A DNA stretch of 64,000 nucleotides from Variovorax sp. 770b2 (GTDB lineage: Bacteria > Pseudomonadota > Gammaproteobacteria > Burkholderiales > Burkholderiaceae_C): positions 372,001 through 436,000 of the forward strand of contig NZ_FOXJ01000002.1 in the NCBI RefSeq assembly GCF_900115685.1, written 5' to 3'. The position numbers and the translations under genes were made by a program. Of this stretch, positions 54,499 through 63,222 are shown piece after piece. The notes under the pieces were generated by a model. The model saw only the letters and a program-made list of their open reading frames with translations. It ran no database searches and was not told where the DNA came from. Every line of letters begins with the position of its first letter. The first letter of the stretch is position 1.

Positions 54499-55515
54499 TC
54501 AACCGTTCCTGAACAGGAAGCTGTAGGCGTTCAGGGCGGGCACGCCGCCCAGGTGCGCGTACAGCACCTTCGAGCCGGCCGGGAATTCCCCGAGCCGCAC
54601 TTTCTCGATCATCCCGTGCATCGACTTGCCCTCGTACACGGGGTCGGTCAGCATGCCTTCGAAGCGTGCGCAGAGGCGGATCGCCTCCAGCGTGCCGTCG
54701 TTCGGCAGCCCGTATTCCGGCCCGCCGAAGCGGCGGTCCAGCACCACGTCTTTCTCGGTGATGTCGCGGCCCAGTTCGACCAGTTCGGCCGTGTTCTTCG
54801 CGATGCGCACGATCTGCTCGAAGGTCTGCTGCGGCTTGGCCGAGGCGTCGATGCCGATCACGCGGTCGGCCCGGCCGTCGGCCGCGAAGCCCACCACCAT
54901 GCCGGCCTGCGTGCTGCCGGTGACCGAGCAGGTCACGATGTAGTCGAACTTGAAGCCGAGCTCGGCCTCCTGCTGGCGCACTTCCTCGGCAAAGCCGACG
55001 AAGCCGAGGCCTCCGCGCGGGTGCTCCGAGCAGCCGGCCGGAATCGGAAACGGCTTGCCGCCGGCCTTGCGCACGTCGCTCATGGCCTCTTCCCAGCTCT
55101 TGCGGATGCCGATGTCGAAACCGGCCGCATCGAGCCGCACGTCGGCGCCCAGGATGCGCGACATCTCGATGTTGCCGACCCGGTCGTACACCGCGTCCGA
55201 GTAGTTGACCCAGTTCTCCTGCACCAGCACGCATTTCAGGCCCAGGTGCGCCGCCACCGCGGCCACCTGTCGCGTCTGGTTCGACTGGATGCCGCCGATG
55301 GACACCAGCGTGTCGTAGCCGCCCTCCAGCGCCTCGGGGATCAGGTACTCGAGCTTGCGGGTCTTGTTGCCGCCGAAGGCCAGGCCGCTGTTGCAATCCT
55401 CGCGCTTGGCGTACAGGTCGACCTTGCCGCCCAGGTGCGCACCGAGGCGCTTGAGCGGATGGATCGGCGTGGGGCCGAAGGTCAGGGCGTGGCGGGGAAA
55501 TTTCGTCAGGTTCAT
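54499..55515 (-). CDS. acdS: 1-aminocyclopropane-1-carboxylate (ACC) deaminase
   Basis: A 338-residue PLP enzyme that cleaves ACC, the plant ethylene precursor, into ammonia and 2-oxobutanoate. It lowers ethylene in plant hosts and feeds nitrogen to the bacterium. The family length is exact. Lys-51 ([11 protein letters not shown]) is the PLP lysine. The residues that separate true ACC deaminases from D-cysteine desulfhydrases are both of the ACC type: Glu-295 (DPVYEGKSM) and Leu-322 (YAHLGGVPA). The divergent acdR gene lies 138 bp away. The gene sits between pyk and fba, where a tight core block is usual, suggesting it was inserted there. Confidence 0.95.
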   Translation of the reverse strand: MNLTKFPRHALTFGPTPIHPLKRLGAHLGGKVDLYAKREDCNSGLAFGGNKTRKLEYLIPEALEGGYDTLVSIGGIQSNQTRQVAAVAAHLGLKCVLVQENWVNYSDAVYDRVGNIEMSRILGADVRLDAAGFDIGIRKSWEEAMSDVRKAGGKPFPIPAGCSEHPRGGLGFVGFAEEVRQQEAELGFKFDYIVTCSVTGSTQAGMVVGFAADGRADRVIGIDASAKPQQTFEQIVRIAKNTAELVELGRDITEKDVVLDRRFGGPEYGLPNDGTLEAIRLCARFEGMLTDPVYEGKSMHGMIEKVRLGEFPAGSKVLYAHLGGVPALNAYSFLFRNG

Positions 55516-55653
55516 CGACGCGGCTCCGGAGTGGGTGGAAGCTGTCGATCGTAGGAAGAAGGGCCCGCAACGTGCTTGCGAAGTTCGTATGGATTCCAGG
55601 AAAAAAGAAGGCAAGATGCGCCAATAAACGGTCTTCGTTTTGAGGAATTCGCC
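55516..55653. promoter_or_regulatory. acdS-acdR divergent control region
   Basis: This 138-bp gap should hold both promoters and the AcdR site. CGCAA-cgtgc-TTGCG is a 5-bp inverted repeat with a 5-bp spacer. A ribosome site (tgagga) precedes acdR. No -35/-10 pair is convincing by eye. Confidence 0.45.
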
Positions 55654-56139
55654 ATGAGCACAACAAAGTTGCGTCCACCGCTGGAACTCGATCGCACCGA
55701 CCGCGCGATCCTGCGCGCGCTGCAGCGCGATGCCTCGGTATCGAACGTGGCGCTGGCCGCCAAGGTGAGCCTGAGCGCGCCGGCGTGCCTGCGCCGCGTC
55801 GAGCGGCTGAAGGAGGCCGGGTTCATCAAGGGCATCGTCGCGCTGCTCGATCCCGATGCGCTGGAGGTCGGCATGCTGGTGATGATCGGCGTGGTGCTCG
55901 ACCGCTCCACGCCCGACTCGTTCTCCGATTTCGAGAAGGCCGCGCAGAAGGTGTCGGGCTGCCTCGAGTGCCACGTGGTCTCGGGCGAGTTCGACTATTT
56001 CATGCTGGTGCGCACGCGCGACAACGACAGCTTCAACCGCCTGCACGCGGAGCAGCTGCTGTACCTGCCGGGCGTGCGGCAGATCCGCACCTTCGTCGTC
56101 CTGAAGCAGGTGCTGTCGACCACGCAGCTTCCGATCTGA
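55654..56139 (+). CDS. acdR: Lrp/AsnC family regulator of acdS
   Basis: A 161-residue Lrp-type regulator. The N-terminal helix-turn-helix spans [20 protein letters not shown] and [20 protein letters not shown]; the RAM domain follows ([20 protein letters not shown]). In other proteobacteria AcdR binds upstream of acdS and activates it when ACC is present. Here it is divergent from acdS, as described for the pair. A tgagga ribosome site lies upstream of the ATG. The name rests on position and family. Confidence 0.9.
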   Translation: MSTTKLRPPLELDRTDRAILRALQRDASVSNVALAAKVSLSAPACLRRVERLKEAGFIKGIVALLDPDALEVGMLVMIGVVLDRSTPDSFSDFEKAAQKVSGCLECHVVSGEFDYFMLVRTRDNDSFNRLHAEQLLYLPGVRQIRTFVVLKQVLSTTQLPI

Positions 56140-56174
56140 CGAAACCGCGGCGCGCCCGCGTGCGTACTGGAGCG

Positions 56175-57104
56175 ATGAGCTTTCCCACCTTCGCGTCCCT
56201 GCGCCGGCGCCGCGGCGCCATCACCACCGCCATTGCCGTCACCACAGCCGCCGTGCTCTCGGCCTGCTCCCCGATCAAGGTGCTCAATGGCCTCGTGCCC
56301 GAAGACACCTACCAGTTCCAGGGCGGCATCGCTTATGGCGCCGCACCGCGGCAGCAGCTCGACGTCTACCAGCCGCTGCCCGCCACGCAGCCGGCCCGCG
56401 GCGCCCGCCCGCTCGTGGTGTTCTTCTTCGGTGGCACGTGGACGAGCGGCGACCGCGCCAGCTACAAGTTCGTCGGCGAGGCATTGGCCGCGCGCGGCGC
56501 GGTGGTGGTGATTCCCGACTACGGCCTCTCGCCGGCCTTCACCTACCCGGTCTTCGTGCGCGACAGCGCGTTGGCCGTCCAATGGGCGCTCGACAACGCG
56601 GCCCAACTCGGCGCCGACCCCAGGCAGGTCTACGTGATGGGCCACAGCTCGGGCGGCTACAACGCCGCGATGGTGGCGCTGGACGAGCGCTGGCTCGGCG
56701 AACTGGGCGCCAGCCCGAAGCAGCTCGCGGGCTGGATCGGCCTGGCCGGCCCCTACGACTTCCTGCCCATCGGCGACCCACAGGCGCAGGCCGCCTTCAA
56801 CTGGCCGGACACGCCGCGCGACTCGCAGCCGCTCGCGCATGCGAGCGCCGCGTCGCCCCGCGCGCTGCTGATGGCGGCATCGAAGGACAACCTGGTCTAT
56901 CCCGACCGCAACACCGGCCAGATGGCCGCGGCACTGCGCGCCGCCGGCGTGCCGGTGCAGGTGCGGCTGTTCGACAACCTGAGCCACGTCACGCTGATCG
57001 GCGCGTTCGCCAAGCCGATCCAGTGGCTCGGAGGGCCGGTGCTGCCGCCGGTCTTGGACTTCCTCGGGTTGGCGTCAGTCCTGTCCCACAAGGGGCCTCG
57101 GTAG
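56175..57104 (+). CDS. Alpha/beta hydrolase (esterase/lipase type), predicted lipoprotein
   Basis: A 309-residue hydrolase. The N-terminal region ends in a lipobox, VLSAC (Cys near residue 35), so it is probably a lipoprotein of the envelope. The fold of carboxylesterases is visible: [15 protein letters not shown] (oxyanion HGG-like), [11 protein letters not shown] near 158 (nucleophile), KDNLVYP near 240 (acid) and LSHVTLIG near 275 (His). The substrate is unknown. It begins 35 bp after acdR with an agcg-spaced ggag site and ends 64 bp before fba, so it probably came with the acdS/acdR insert. Confidence 0.83.
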   Translation: MSFPTFASLRRRRGAITTAIAVTTAAVLSACSPIKVLNGLVPEDTYQFQGGIAYGAAPRQQLDVYQPLPATQPARGARPLVVFFFGGTWTSGDRASYKFVGEALAARGAVVVIPDYGLSPAFTYPVFVRDSALAVQWALDNAAQLGADPRQVYVMGHSSGGYNAAMVALDERWLGELGASPKQLAGWIGLAGPYDFLPIGDPQAQAAFNWPDTPRDSQPLAHASAASPRALLMAASKDNLVYPDRNTGQMAAALRAAGVPVQVRLFDNLSHVTLIGAFAKPIQWLGGPVLPPVLDFLGLASVLSHKGPR

Positions 57105-57168
57105 AATTGCGGTAGTTTTCTCTCGTCTTTCCGCCTTCTTCTTTCCCTATTTCCCGCGAGGTATTTCC

Positions 57169-58233
57169 ATGGCACTCGTCTCGATGCGCGAACTGCTGGA
57201 CCACGCCGCAGCCAACGGCTACGGCATTCCGGCCTTCAACGTCAACAATCTCGAACAGGTCCAGGCCGTGATGGAGGCCGCCAAGGAAACCGGCGCGCCC
57301 GTCATCCTGCAAGCCAGCGCCGGTGCCCGCAAATACGCCGGCGAAGCCTTCATCAAGCACCTGATCCAGGCCGCGATCGAGCAGTACCCGAACATCCCGC
57401 TGGTCATGCACCAGGACCACGGCCAGAACCCCGACGTCTGCAAGGGCGCCATCGACCTGGGCTTCAGCTCGGTCATGATGGACGGCTCGCTGGAGGCCGA
57501 CGGCAAGACCATCGCCAGCTACGACTACAACGTGGACGTCACCAAGAAGGTGTCCGACATGGCCCACCGCCTGGGCGTGACCGTCGAAGGCGAGCTCGGC
57601 TGCCTCGGTTCGCTGGAAACCATGAAGGGCGACAAGGAAGACGGCCACGGCACCGACGACACCATGACGCGCGAGCAACTGCTCACCGACCCCGAGCAGG
57701 CCGCCGACTTCGTCAAGCGCACCCAGATCGACGCGCTGGCCATCGCCATCGGCACCAGCCACGGCGCCTACAAGTTCACCCGCGAGCCCACCGGCGACAT
57801 CCTGGCGATCGACCGCATCAAGGAAATCCACCGCCGCATTCCGAACACCCACCTGGTGATGCACGGCTCGTCGAGCGTGCCGCAGGAGCTGCTGGCGATC
57901 ATTCGCCAGTACGGCGGCAACATGAAGGAAACCTACGGTGTGCCCGTCAAGGAAATCCAGGAAGCCATCAAGCACGGCGTGCGCAAGATCAACATCGACA
58001 CCGACATTCGCCTGGCCATGACCGGCGCGGTGCGCAAGTTCCTGGCCGAGAACCCCGAGAAGTTCGACGCCCGCGAATGGCTCAAGCCGGCGCGCGAAGC
58101 CGCCAGGCTGATCTGCAAGCAGCGCTACATCGAGTTCGGCTGCGAAGGCCAGGGCGCCAAGATCAAGGGCGACACGCTGCAGATCGTGGCGGCCAAGTAC
58201 GCCAAGGGCGAACTGGCGCAGGAAGTCGTTTAA
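57169..58233 (+). CDS. fba: Fructose-bisphosphate aldolase, class II
   Basis: A 354-residue zinc aldolase that interconverts fructose 1,6-bisphosphate with dihydroxyacetone phosphate and glyceraldehyde 3-phosphate in glycolysis and gluconeogenesis. Metal and substrate motifs are [12 protein letters not shown] (near residue 81), [20 protein letters not shown] near 141, and [10 protein letters not shown] near 231. The length and motifs fit the Burkholderiales class IIA-like form. A TAGAAT at 57102-57107 may be its -10. A strong terminator follows at 58254-58277, so it is probably monocistronic. Confidence 0.97.
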   Translation: MALVSMRELLDHAAANGYGIPAFNVNNLEQVQAVMEAAKETGAPVILQASAGARKYAGEAFIKHLIQAAIEQYPNIPLVMHQDHGQNPDVCKGAIDLGFSSVMMDGSLEADGKTIASYDYNVDVTKKVSDMAHRLGVTVEGELGCLGSLETMKGDKEDGHGTDDTMTREQLLTDPEQAADFVKRTQIDALAIAIGTSHGAYKFTREPTGDILAIDRIKEIHRRIPNTHLVMHGSSSVPQELLAIIRQYGGNMKETYGVPVKEIQEAIKHGVRKINIDTDIRLAMTGAVRKFLAENPEKFDAREWLKPAREAARLICKQRYIEFGCEGQGAKIKGDTLQIVAAKYAKGELAQEVV

Positions 58234-58253
58234 AACTCCCCGGCGATTCGAAG

Positions 58254-58277
58254 GCCACCGTTCGCGGTGGCTTTTTT
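58254..58277 (+). terminator. Rho-independent terminator of fba
   Basis: A 7-bp stem gccaccg/cggtggc with the stable ttcg tetraloop (58254-58271), followed by six T residues. A clear textbook terminator. Confidence 0.93.
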
Positions 58278-58337
58278 CTGCGCGCACAATCCGCTTTCCC
58301 CGTCACCCGTTTTCCCGTTCCCCAGAGCACCTGTTCC

Positions 58338-59243
58338 ATGACCACCGTCCACACCTCCTCCATCCAGAGCCTGCCCCTGCTTGCGCGCGGCAAGGTGCGC
58401 GACAACTACGCCGTCGGCGAAGACCGCATCCTGATGGTCGCGAGCGACCGGCTGAGCGCCTTCGACGTGATCATGGGCGAGCCGATTCCCGGCAAGGGCG
58501 AGATCCTCACGCAGATGGCGCTGTGGTGGTTCGAGCGGCTGGGCCCGCTCTGCCCCAACCACCTGACCGGCGATGCGCCCGAGAGCGTGGTCGCCGCCGA
58601 CGAGGTGCCGCAGGTCACCCACCGTTCGATGCTGGTCAAGCGCCTGAAGCCGATCCCGGTCGAGGCCGTGGTGCGCGGGTATCTGGCCGGCAGCGGCTGG
58701 AAGGAATACCAGGAAAGCCGATCGGTCTGCGGCGTGCCGCTGCCCGAGGGCCTGACCAACGCGAGCAAGCTGCCGCGCCCGATCTTCACGCCCGCCGCCA
58801 AGGCCGCGGCCGGCGAGCACGACGAGAACATCAGCTACGAGCGCGTGGTCGAGATCGTCGGCCCCAAGCTGGCGCAGCAGATCCGCGAGACCAGCATCGC
58901 GATCTACGAAACCGCCGCGCAGATCGCCCTCACCAAGGGAATGATCATTGCCGACACCAAGTTCGAGTTCGGCCTGGACGAGGCCGGCACGCTGGTGCTG
59001 ATGGACGAGGTGCTCACGCCCGACAGCTCGCGCTACTGGCCCGTCGAGGGCTACGAAGCCGCGCTGGCTGCCGGCACCAATCCGCCGAGCTACGACAAGC
59101 AGTTTGTGCGCGACTGGCTCGAGGCCACCAAGATCAACGGCAAGCCCTGGGACAAGACACCGCCCGCGCCGCGCCTGCCGGCCGAGGTGATCGAAAAGAC
59201 CGCCGCCAAGTACCGCGAGGCGCTGGAGCGCCTCACCGGCTGA
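58338..59243 (+). CDS. purC: Phosphoribosylaminoimidazolesuccinocarboxamide synthase
   Basis: A 301-residue SAICAR synthetase of de novo purine synthesis that joins aspartate to CAIR with ATP. Key motifs are [20 protein letters not shown] (residues 14-33), [20 protein letters not shown] near 36, [15 protein letters not shown] near 113 and [10 protein letters not shown] near 209, with [12 protein letters not shown] later. It is separated from purE and purK by four unrelated minus-strand genes, whereas they are usually closer in Burkholderiales. Confidence 0.97.
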   Translation: MTTVHTSSIQSLPLLARGKVRDNYAVGEDRILMVASDRLSAFDVIMGEPIPGKGEILTQMALWWFERLGPLCPNHLTGDAPESVVAADEVPQVTHRSMLVKRLKPIPVEAVVRGYLAGSGWKEYQESRSVCGVPLPEGLTNASKLPRPIFTPAAKAAAGEHDENISYERVVEIVGPKLAQQIRETSIAIYETAAQIALTKGMIIADTKFEFGLDEAGTLVLMDEVLTPDSSRYWPVEGYEAALAAGTNPPSYDKQFVRDWLEATKINGKPWDKTPPAPRLPAEVIEKTAAKYREALERLTG

Positions 59244-59310
59244 TCTGTAGAGCTACAGGCCCCCGGCTTTTCACTTCGCTTCGCTGCGCGTAACTCCCGA
59301 GGGGTGGCGC

Positions 59311-59330
59311 GGCTCGCCATGGGGCGAGCC
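59311..59330. repeat. Palindromic intergenic repeat between purC and the META gene
   Basis: Perfect 8-bp stem GGCTCGCC (59311-59318) with GGCGAGCC (59323-59330), embedded in a ctcccgagggg context. Its sequence style resembles the hairpin repeat inside hipA and REP-like elements I associate with Comamonadaceae genomes. It may also stop transcription from either side. Confidence 0.6.
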
Positions 59331-59345
59331 CGGCGGTCGCCGCCT

Positions 59346-59786
59346 TCAGCGCGTTCCCGAACTCAGCGTCGCCACGGTCCGCCCGCCGGTGTCCAGCAGC
59401 GCCAGCCGTCCCGGCGCGAGGCTGTAGCTCGCGGTGCTCTGCAGGGCCGAGAGGAACTGCGCTTCGTTGGCGCCGCGCACCGGGTCGGCGCAGGCCATGC
59501 GCGTGGCGGCCAATTGCCCGATCTTCAACGTGATGCCGCTGCGGGTGTAGGTGCCCGACACGCGGTTGCATCCCCCCGAGCCGCTGACGCGGCCGCTGCT
59601 GCGGTCGAACTGGATCTGCGCATCGCCACCCGGTGTGATGGATTCGTCGCCCAGCTGTGCGAGGCGCCACACCGGGCCTTCGATGGGTTCGTCCAGGCTG
59701 ATGCCGCTCCCGCAGCCGGTCAAGGTGGTCAGCAGCGCCGCCGTGGCAAGCACGGGGAGCGCAATGTGGCGGGCGAAGGAACGCAT
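59346..59786 (-). CDS. META domain lipoprotein (HslJ-like)
   Basis: A 146-residue predicted lipoprotein. The signal peptide runs from MRSFARHIALPVL to the lipobox LTGC near residue 24. The rest is a META/HslJ-type domain: GPVWRLAQLGDESITPG and the conserved turn SGSGGCNRVSGTYTRSG, in which the Gly-Cys-Asn motif is typical. HslJ proteins are linked to heat and antibiotic response in the outer membrane; no molecular activity is known. The start MRSFAR is chosen for the signal peptide. It lies 63 bp behind hipA. Confidence 0.82.
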   Translation of the reverse strand: MRSFARHIALPVLATAALLTTLTGCGSGISLDEPIEGPVWRLAQLGDESITPGGDAQIQFDRSSGRVSGSGGCNRVSGTYTRSGITLKIGQLAATRMACADPVRGANEAQFLSALQSTASYSLAPGRLALLDTGGRTVATLSSGTR

Positions 59787-59849
59787 GGCCAGTCTTTCCT
59801 TTTGAATCTGCAACAAGATGAAATCGGGCGCCATCGTATGCGACGCGGC

Positions 59850-61271
59850 CTAGCTCGCCAATGACGCCAGCGCCACGCCGCCCGCCAACCGGGCCTGGAC
59901 GCAGCGCCGCACGCTGGCGGGCGTGCCGTCCCGGGCGAGCAGCGCGGGCCATTCGGCCTGCGCCTGGCGCACCGTGTCGCGGGCAATCGCCATGAGCCGC
60001 GCGGGGCGCAAGAGGCCTGCCGAGCGCAGCAGGGCGTCGAGCGCGGCCCCGTCGAAGGCGCGCAGCTTGGCGTCGATCGCGCGGTTCACGCCGTAGTCGC
60101 CGGCCGGCACGTCCTCGAAGAAGGCGGCCACGCACACCGGGTCGTAGAGCGGCGCCAGCACCGGGGCCACGCCGTCGGGGTAGCGCAGCGCCCAGTTCTT
60201 CAGGTGCGCGTCGCTGTTGCCCAGCAGGATGAAGGCGACGATGCGCCGCACGCACTCGCGCACGTCGGCCACCGGGTTGGGCGAGAGCCGGTCGAGCACG
60301 CGCAGCATCGCGGGCCAGTCGAGCGCCAGGCCCCGGCCGTATTTCTGCCGGGGCTCGTACTGCAGCACCTGCGCGAACTCCTCCATGTGGACGCGCCCGC
60401 CCTCGGGGGTGCGGTCGAAGCGGCGCACCGCCAGGATCTGCTCGAAGCGCACCTGCTCGGGCAGGTCGGCGTCGGCGCGGCCGATCACGCTGGCTTCGGC
60501 GCAGTCCAGGCCCAGCGCGCCGCAGAGGCGATAGCCGGTGAACTCGTTGTCGACCAGGTCCGGATGCCGCGTGCTCGGCAGCTTGAGGATGAAGGAGCCG
60601 GCCGCGCCGTGGCGCCGCACCACGTAGCGCCGCCCGTCCTGCACCGCTGAAAACTTGGTCACGACGCCCGGAATGGCGGCGGCATCTTCCACCGGCATCT
60701 CGACGAAGCCGGGCTCCAGCACGTCCAGGCCGAGCGCCGTGTGCCAGTGGCGCACGGTGTCGGGAATGCCTTCGGACGTGGGCACCGGCTCGACCTCGAG
60801 CGCGCCCATCAGGTCGTGGCCGGCGGCGGCGAGCAGTTCGAACTCGTCGTCGGCCGCGCAGCCGCGTTGTTGCGCGAGGCGCTCGCGGTTGTGGCCTTCG
60901 GGCAGCAGGTTCTGGAAGTAGCTGGGCCAGTGGCCGTCGCTGCGCGAGACGCGGGTGTCGCGCGCCGAGGCCAGGATGGCGCGGGTTGCGGCCTCGTCGG
61001 CGCCGCGGTAGGCAAGCGACAGCGTCGGCCGGCCGGGGTCGGCGATGTACGCCTCGTCGAAAGAGACGCGCAGGATGTCGCCGTACTGCGAGAGGTAGCC
61101 GATGGCGCGCCGCCCGCCGCCGGTGGGCCGCCCCGGGGCGGGCGAGCCCCCTTGGGGGGCCGCGCCGGCAGGTAGTGCGGAAGCGCGGGAGCCTTGTGCA
61201 TCGCCATCCGGCGCATGCAGGTACATCCGCAGGTAGCGGATGCCGGTGTTGAAGGCGGCGCTGGTGCTCAC
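59850..61271 (-). CDS. hipA: HipA family serine/threonine kinase toxin
   Basis: A 473-residue HipA-type toxin kinase. E. coli HipA phosphorylates glutamyl-tRNA synthetase to cause growth arrest and persistence; the target here is unknown. Visible kinase features are FILKLPSTRHPDLVDNEF near residue 231 (ATP-binding Lys) and the catalytic loop LLGNSDAHLKNWAL near 352, with the later APLYDPV. The N-terminal subdomain starts IRYLRMYLH and continues IGYLSQYGD; between them lies an atypical Gly/Pro/Ala-rich insert (residues 33-55) made by a repeat element. The start is GTG at 61271, overlapping the hipB stop (GTGA). The kinase core looks intact. Confidence 0.9.
   Translation of the reverse strand: MSTSAAFNTGIRYLRMYLHAPDGDAQGSRASALPAGAAPQGGSPAPGRPTGGGRRAIGYLSQYGDILRVSFDEAYIADPGRPTLSLAYRGADEAATRAILASARDTRVSRSDGHWPSYFQNLLPEGHNRERLAQQRGCAADDEFELLAAAGHDLMGALEVEPVPTSEGIPDTVRHWHTALGLDVLEPGFVEMPVEDAAAIPGVVTKFSAVQDGRRYVVRRHGAAGSFILKLPSTRHPDLVDNEFTGYRLCGALGLDCAEASVIGRADADLPEQVRFEQILAVRRFDRTPEGGRVHMEEFAQVLQYEPRQKYGRGLALDWPAMLRVLDRLSPNPVADVRECVRRIVAFILLGNSDAHLKNWALRYPDGVAPVLAPLYDPVCVAAFFEDVPAGDYGVNRAIDAKLRAFDGAALDALLRSAGLLRPARLMAIARDTVRQAQAEWPALLARDGTPASVRRCVQARLAGGVALASLAS
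61107..61175 (-). repeat. In-frame palindromic repeat element inside hipA
   Basis: A GC-rich stretch with the blocks ccccaagggggctcgcccg and ggggcggcccaccgg on the minus strand, in the style of Comamonadaceae intergenic repeats, codes for a Gly/Pro/Ala loop in HipA without breaking the frame. It is probably an inserted repeat rather than family sequence. Confidence 0.55.
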
Positions 61272-61576
61272 CGGCTTTCGTCAGCCAGGCTTTGCGCGAT
61301 CGAAGGCGGCGCGCCCACGCCCGCCGGCTGGCCGAGCAGGCGGCCGCCCGAGCGCACGAAGTCCTCCAGCTGCGGGCGCAAGGTGGCGGGCACGGGCATC
61401 AGCTCCAGCCCCAGCACGCGCGCCATTTCGAGCAGCGTCGACAGGCGCGGATCGATCTGGCCGCTCTCGATGCGCTGCACCGTCATGCGCGAGAGCCCCG
61501 CCTGGGTGGCCAGCGCCTCCTGGCTCAGGCCGCCGGCCTTGCGGGCCTTTTCGAGTTCTTCGGTCAGTTGGAGCAT
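61268..61576 (-). CDS. hipB: HipB-type antitoxin (HTH DNA-binding protein)
   Basis: A 102-residue protein with an N-terminal Cro/C1-type helix-turn-helix (residues 10-60: ARKAGGLSQEALATQAGLSR, then MTVQRIESGQIDPRLSTLLE). In hipBA systems it binds HipA and represses the operon. The remaining 40 residues are likely the HipA-contacting tail. The start at 61576 (MLQLTEELEKARK) is preferred; a start eleven codons upstream is possible. Its stop overlaps the GTG of hipA, the usual antitoxin-first order. Confidence 0.88.
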   Translation of the reverse strand: MLQLTEELEKARKAGGLSQEALATQAGLSRMTVQRIESGQIDPRLSTLLEMARVLGLELMPVPATLRPQLEDFVRSGGRLLGQPAGVGAPPSIAQSLADESR

Positions 61577-61639
61577 TGGCGTACGCTTTTTCTTCAGATT
61601 GAGTAGCAATGCTATCTATCTAAGGCCAAGAAGACAATA

Positions 61640-61694
61640 AAAAAGCGACCCTTGAGTCGCTTTTTCAATTAAATGCGCATCAAACTGCGCATTT
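61640..61694 (-). terminator. Two tandem hairpins after the thioredoxin gene
   Basis: Stem aaatgcgca/tgcgcattt with a 6-nt loop (61671-61694), then stem aaaaagcgac/gtcgcttttt with a 6-nt loop (61640-61665); on the minus strand the second ends in a run of T. Both read as terminators of the thioredoxin gene, insulating hipBA. Confidence 0.85.
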
Positions 61695-61701
61695 TGTGAT
61701 T

Positions 61702-62622
61702 TCAGCTCAGCACGACACTGCTCAGGCGGCGGCGGTACGTCGCCACGACCGGGTCGTCCGGCGGAATCTGCCCGTCGGCCACCTTCACCTTCGGCGGCTC
61801 GATCACGTCGAGGATCGCGATGTAGGTCTTGCGGGCGAGCTCTTCGCTCCAGCTCTTGTCGCGCATCAGGATGTCGAGCAGCTCGTCCATCGCGTCGGTC
61901 CAGCGCTGTTCGGCCATCAGCAGCCGGGCGCGGCCGAAGCGGGCGTCGAAGTCGCGCTTGTTGGCGGCGATCTTCGTGTCGAACTCGGCGATCGCGGGTG
62001 CGGCGCCCGTGACGGGCGCGGCGAAATCGATGGCGTCCATCCAGCGCTGCAGCGCATCGAAGCGGCGCACCAGCCCGGTCCTGGCGATCACGGGGGCGAA
62101 GGCGACCTTGGCGTCGTCCAGGCGGCCTTCCTGCAACAAGAGCTTGATGTAGTCGAAGCGGGCGTCGTCGTTGGCCGGGTCGGTGACCACGGCGTGCTGC
62201 AGCTTCTCGAGCGCGCCCAGGGTGTCGCCCTCGGCCAGCGCTTCCTGGGCGGCGGCTTCTTCCGAGGCTGCTTCGGCCTCGTCGGCGCCCGGCACGTGCT
62301 TGTCCAGGAATTCGCGGATCTTCTCGGCCGGAATGGCACCCACGAAGCCGTCCACCGGTTGGCCGTCCTTGAACATCACGCAGAACGGGATGCTGCGCAC
62401 GCCGAACATCTCGGACAGCTGCGACGAAATCTGCGGCACCTTGTCGGCGTCCAGCTTGGCCAGCGTGAAGCGGCCGGCGTACTCGACCTCGAGTTTTTCG
62501 AGCACCGGTCCGAGCTGTTTGCAGGGGCCGCACCATTCGGCCCAGATGTCGAGAAGCACCGGCGTGGCGACCGAGCCTTCGACCAGTTCGGCCTGGAAAT
62601 TTTCGAGAGTGATGTCGATCAT
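61702..62622 (-). CDS. Thioredoxin-TPR protein (CnoX/YbbN-like)
   Basis: A 306-residue protein with an N-terminal thioredoxin domain (residues 1-110) carrying the active site WAEWCGPCK and the cis-proline motif [12 protein letters not shown]-like helical half follows from residue 125 to the end. Related CnoX/YbbN proteins protect against oxidative unfolding and hand clients to GroEL or DnaK. The CGPC site suggests redox activity, whereas some relatives have lost one cysteine. The start at 62622 gives the canonical first strand. It is divergent from purE with only 36 bp between, so the two promoters must overlap or lie inside the genes. Confidence 0.9.
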   Translation of the reverse strand: MIDITLENFQAELVEGSVATPVLLDIWAEWCGPCKQLGPVLEKLEVEYAGRFTLAKLDADKVPQISSQLSEMFGVRSIPFCVMFKDGQPVDGFVGAIPAEKIREFLDKHVPGADEAEAASEEAAAQEALAEGDTLGALEKLQHAVVTDPANDDARFDYIKLLLQEGRLDDAKVAFAPVIARTGLVRRFDALQRWMDAIDFAAPVTGAAPAIAEFDTKIAANKRDFDARFGRARLLMAEQRWTDAMDELLDILMRDKSWSEELARKTYIAILDVIEPPKVKVADGQIPPDDPVVATYRRRLSSVVLS

Positions 62623-62658
62623 CGGAACCAGCTGGGGGTGAAACGTAAAATTGAAACC

Positions 62659-63222
62659 ATGAACGAAACCATTCAGGTCGGTGTAGTGATGGGCTCGAAC
62701 TCCGATTGGGAGACGATGCGCAACGCGGTCGAGATTCTCCAGCAATTCGGAATCAAGCACGAAGCCAAGGTGGTCTCGGCCCACCGGATGCCCGATGCGC
62801 TGTTCGCGTACGCCGAAAGCGCCGCCGGGCGCGGCCTGGCCGCGATCATCGCCGGGGCGGGCGGCGCGGCCCACCTGCCGGGCATGCTGGCCGCCAAAAC
62901 CACGGTGCCGGTGCTCGGGGTGCCGGTGGCCAGCCGCCACCTGCAAGGCGTCGATTCGCTCTACAGCATCGTGCAGATGCCCAAGGGCGTGCCGGTGGCC
63001 ACCTTTGCGATCGGCAATGCCGGCGCGGCCAACGCCGCGCTGTTCGCGGTGGCGATGCTGGCGGTGAACGATCCCGCGCTGCGCGCGAAGCTGGACGCCT
63101 TCCGCACGGCCCAGACCGCCGCCGCCGAAGCCATGACGCTGCCGCCGGCCCCCGCCGGCGAGGCCCCTGCGGCCCCTCCCGCCGTTTCCCCTTTCTCGCC
63201 GCAAGGCGGAGGTGCCCTGTGA
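62659..63222 (+). CDS. purE: 5-(carboxyamino)imidazole ribonucleotide mutase
   Basis: A 187-residue class I PurE that moves the carboxyl group of N5-CAIR to give CAIR in purine synthesis. The family block [14 protein letters not shown] (residues 7-20), SAHRMPD near 43 and [14 protein letters not shown] near 68 are present. The C-terminus has about 20 extra residues, rich in Pro and Ala, that exceed the usual length. The end of this tail encodes the ribosome site of purK (GGAGG at 63208-63212). Its -10-like TAAAAT lies only seven bases before the ATG, so the leader may be very short. It overlaps purK (GTGA). Confidence 0.95.
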   Translation: MNETIQVGVVMGSNSDWETMRNAVEILQQFGIKHEAKVVSAHRMPDALFAYAESAAGRGLAAIIAGAGGAAHLPGMLAAKTTVPVLGVPVASRHLQGVDSLYSIVQMPKGVPVATFAIGNAGAANAALFAVAMLAVNDPALRAKLDAFRTAQTAAAEAMTLPPAPAGEAPAAPPAVSPFSPQGGGAL

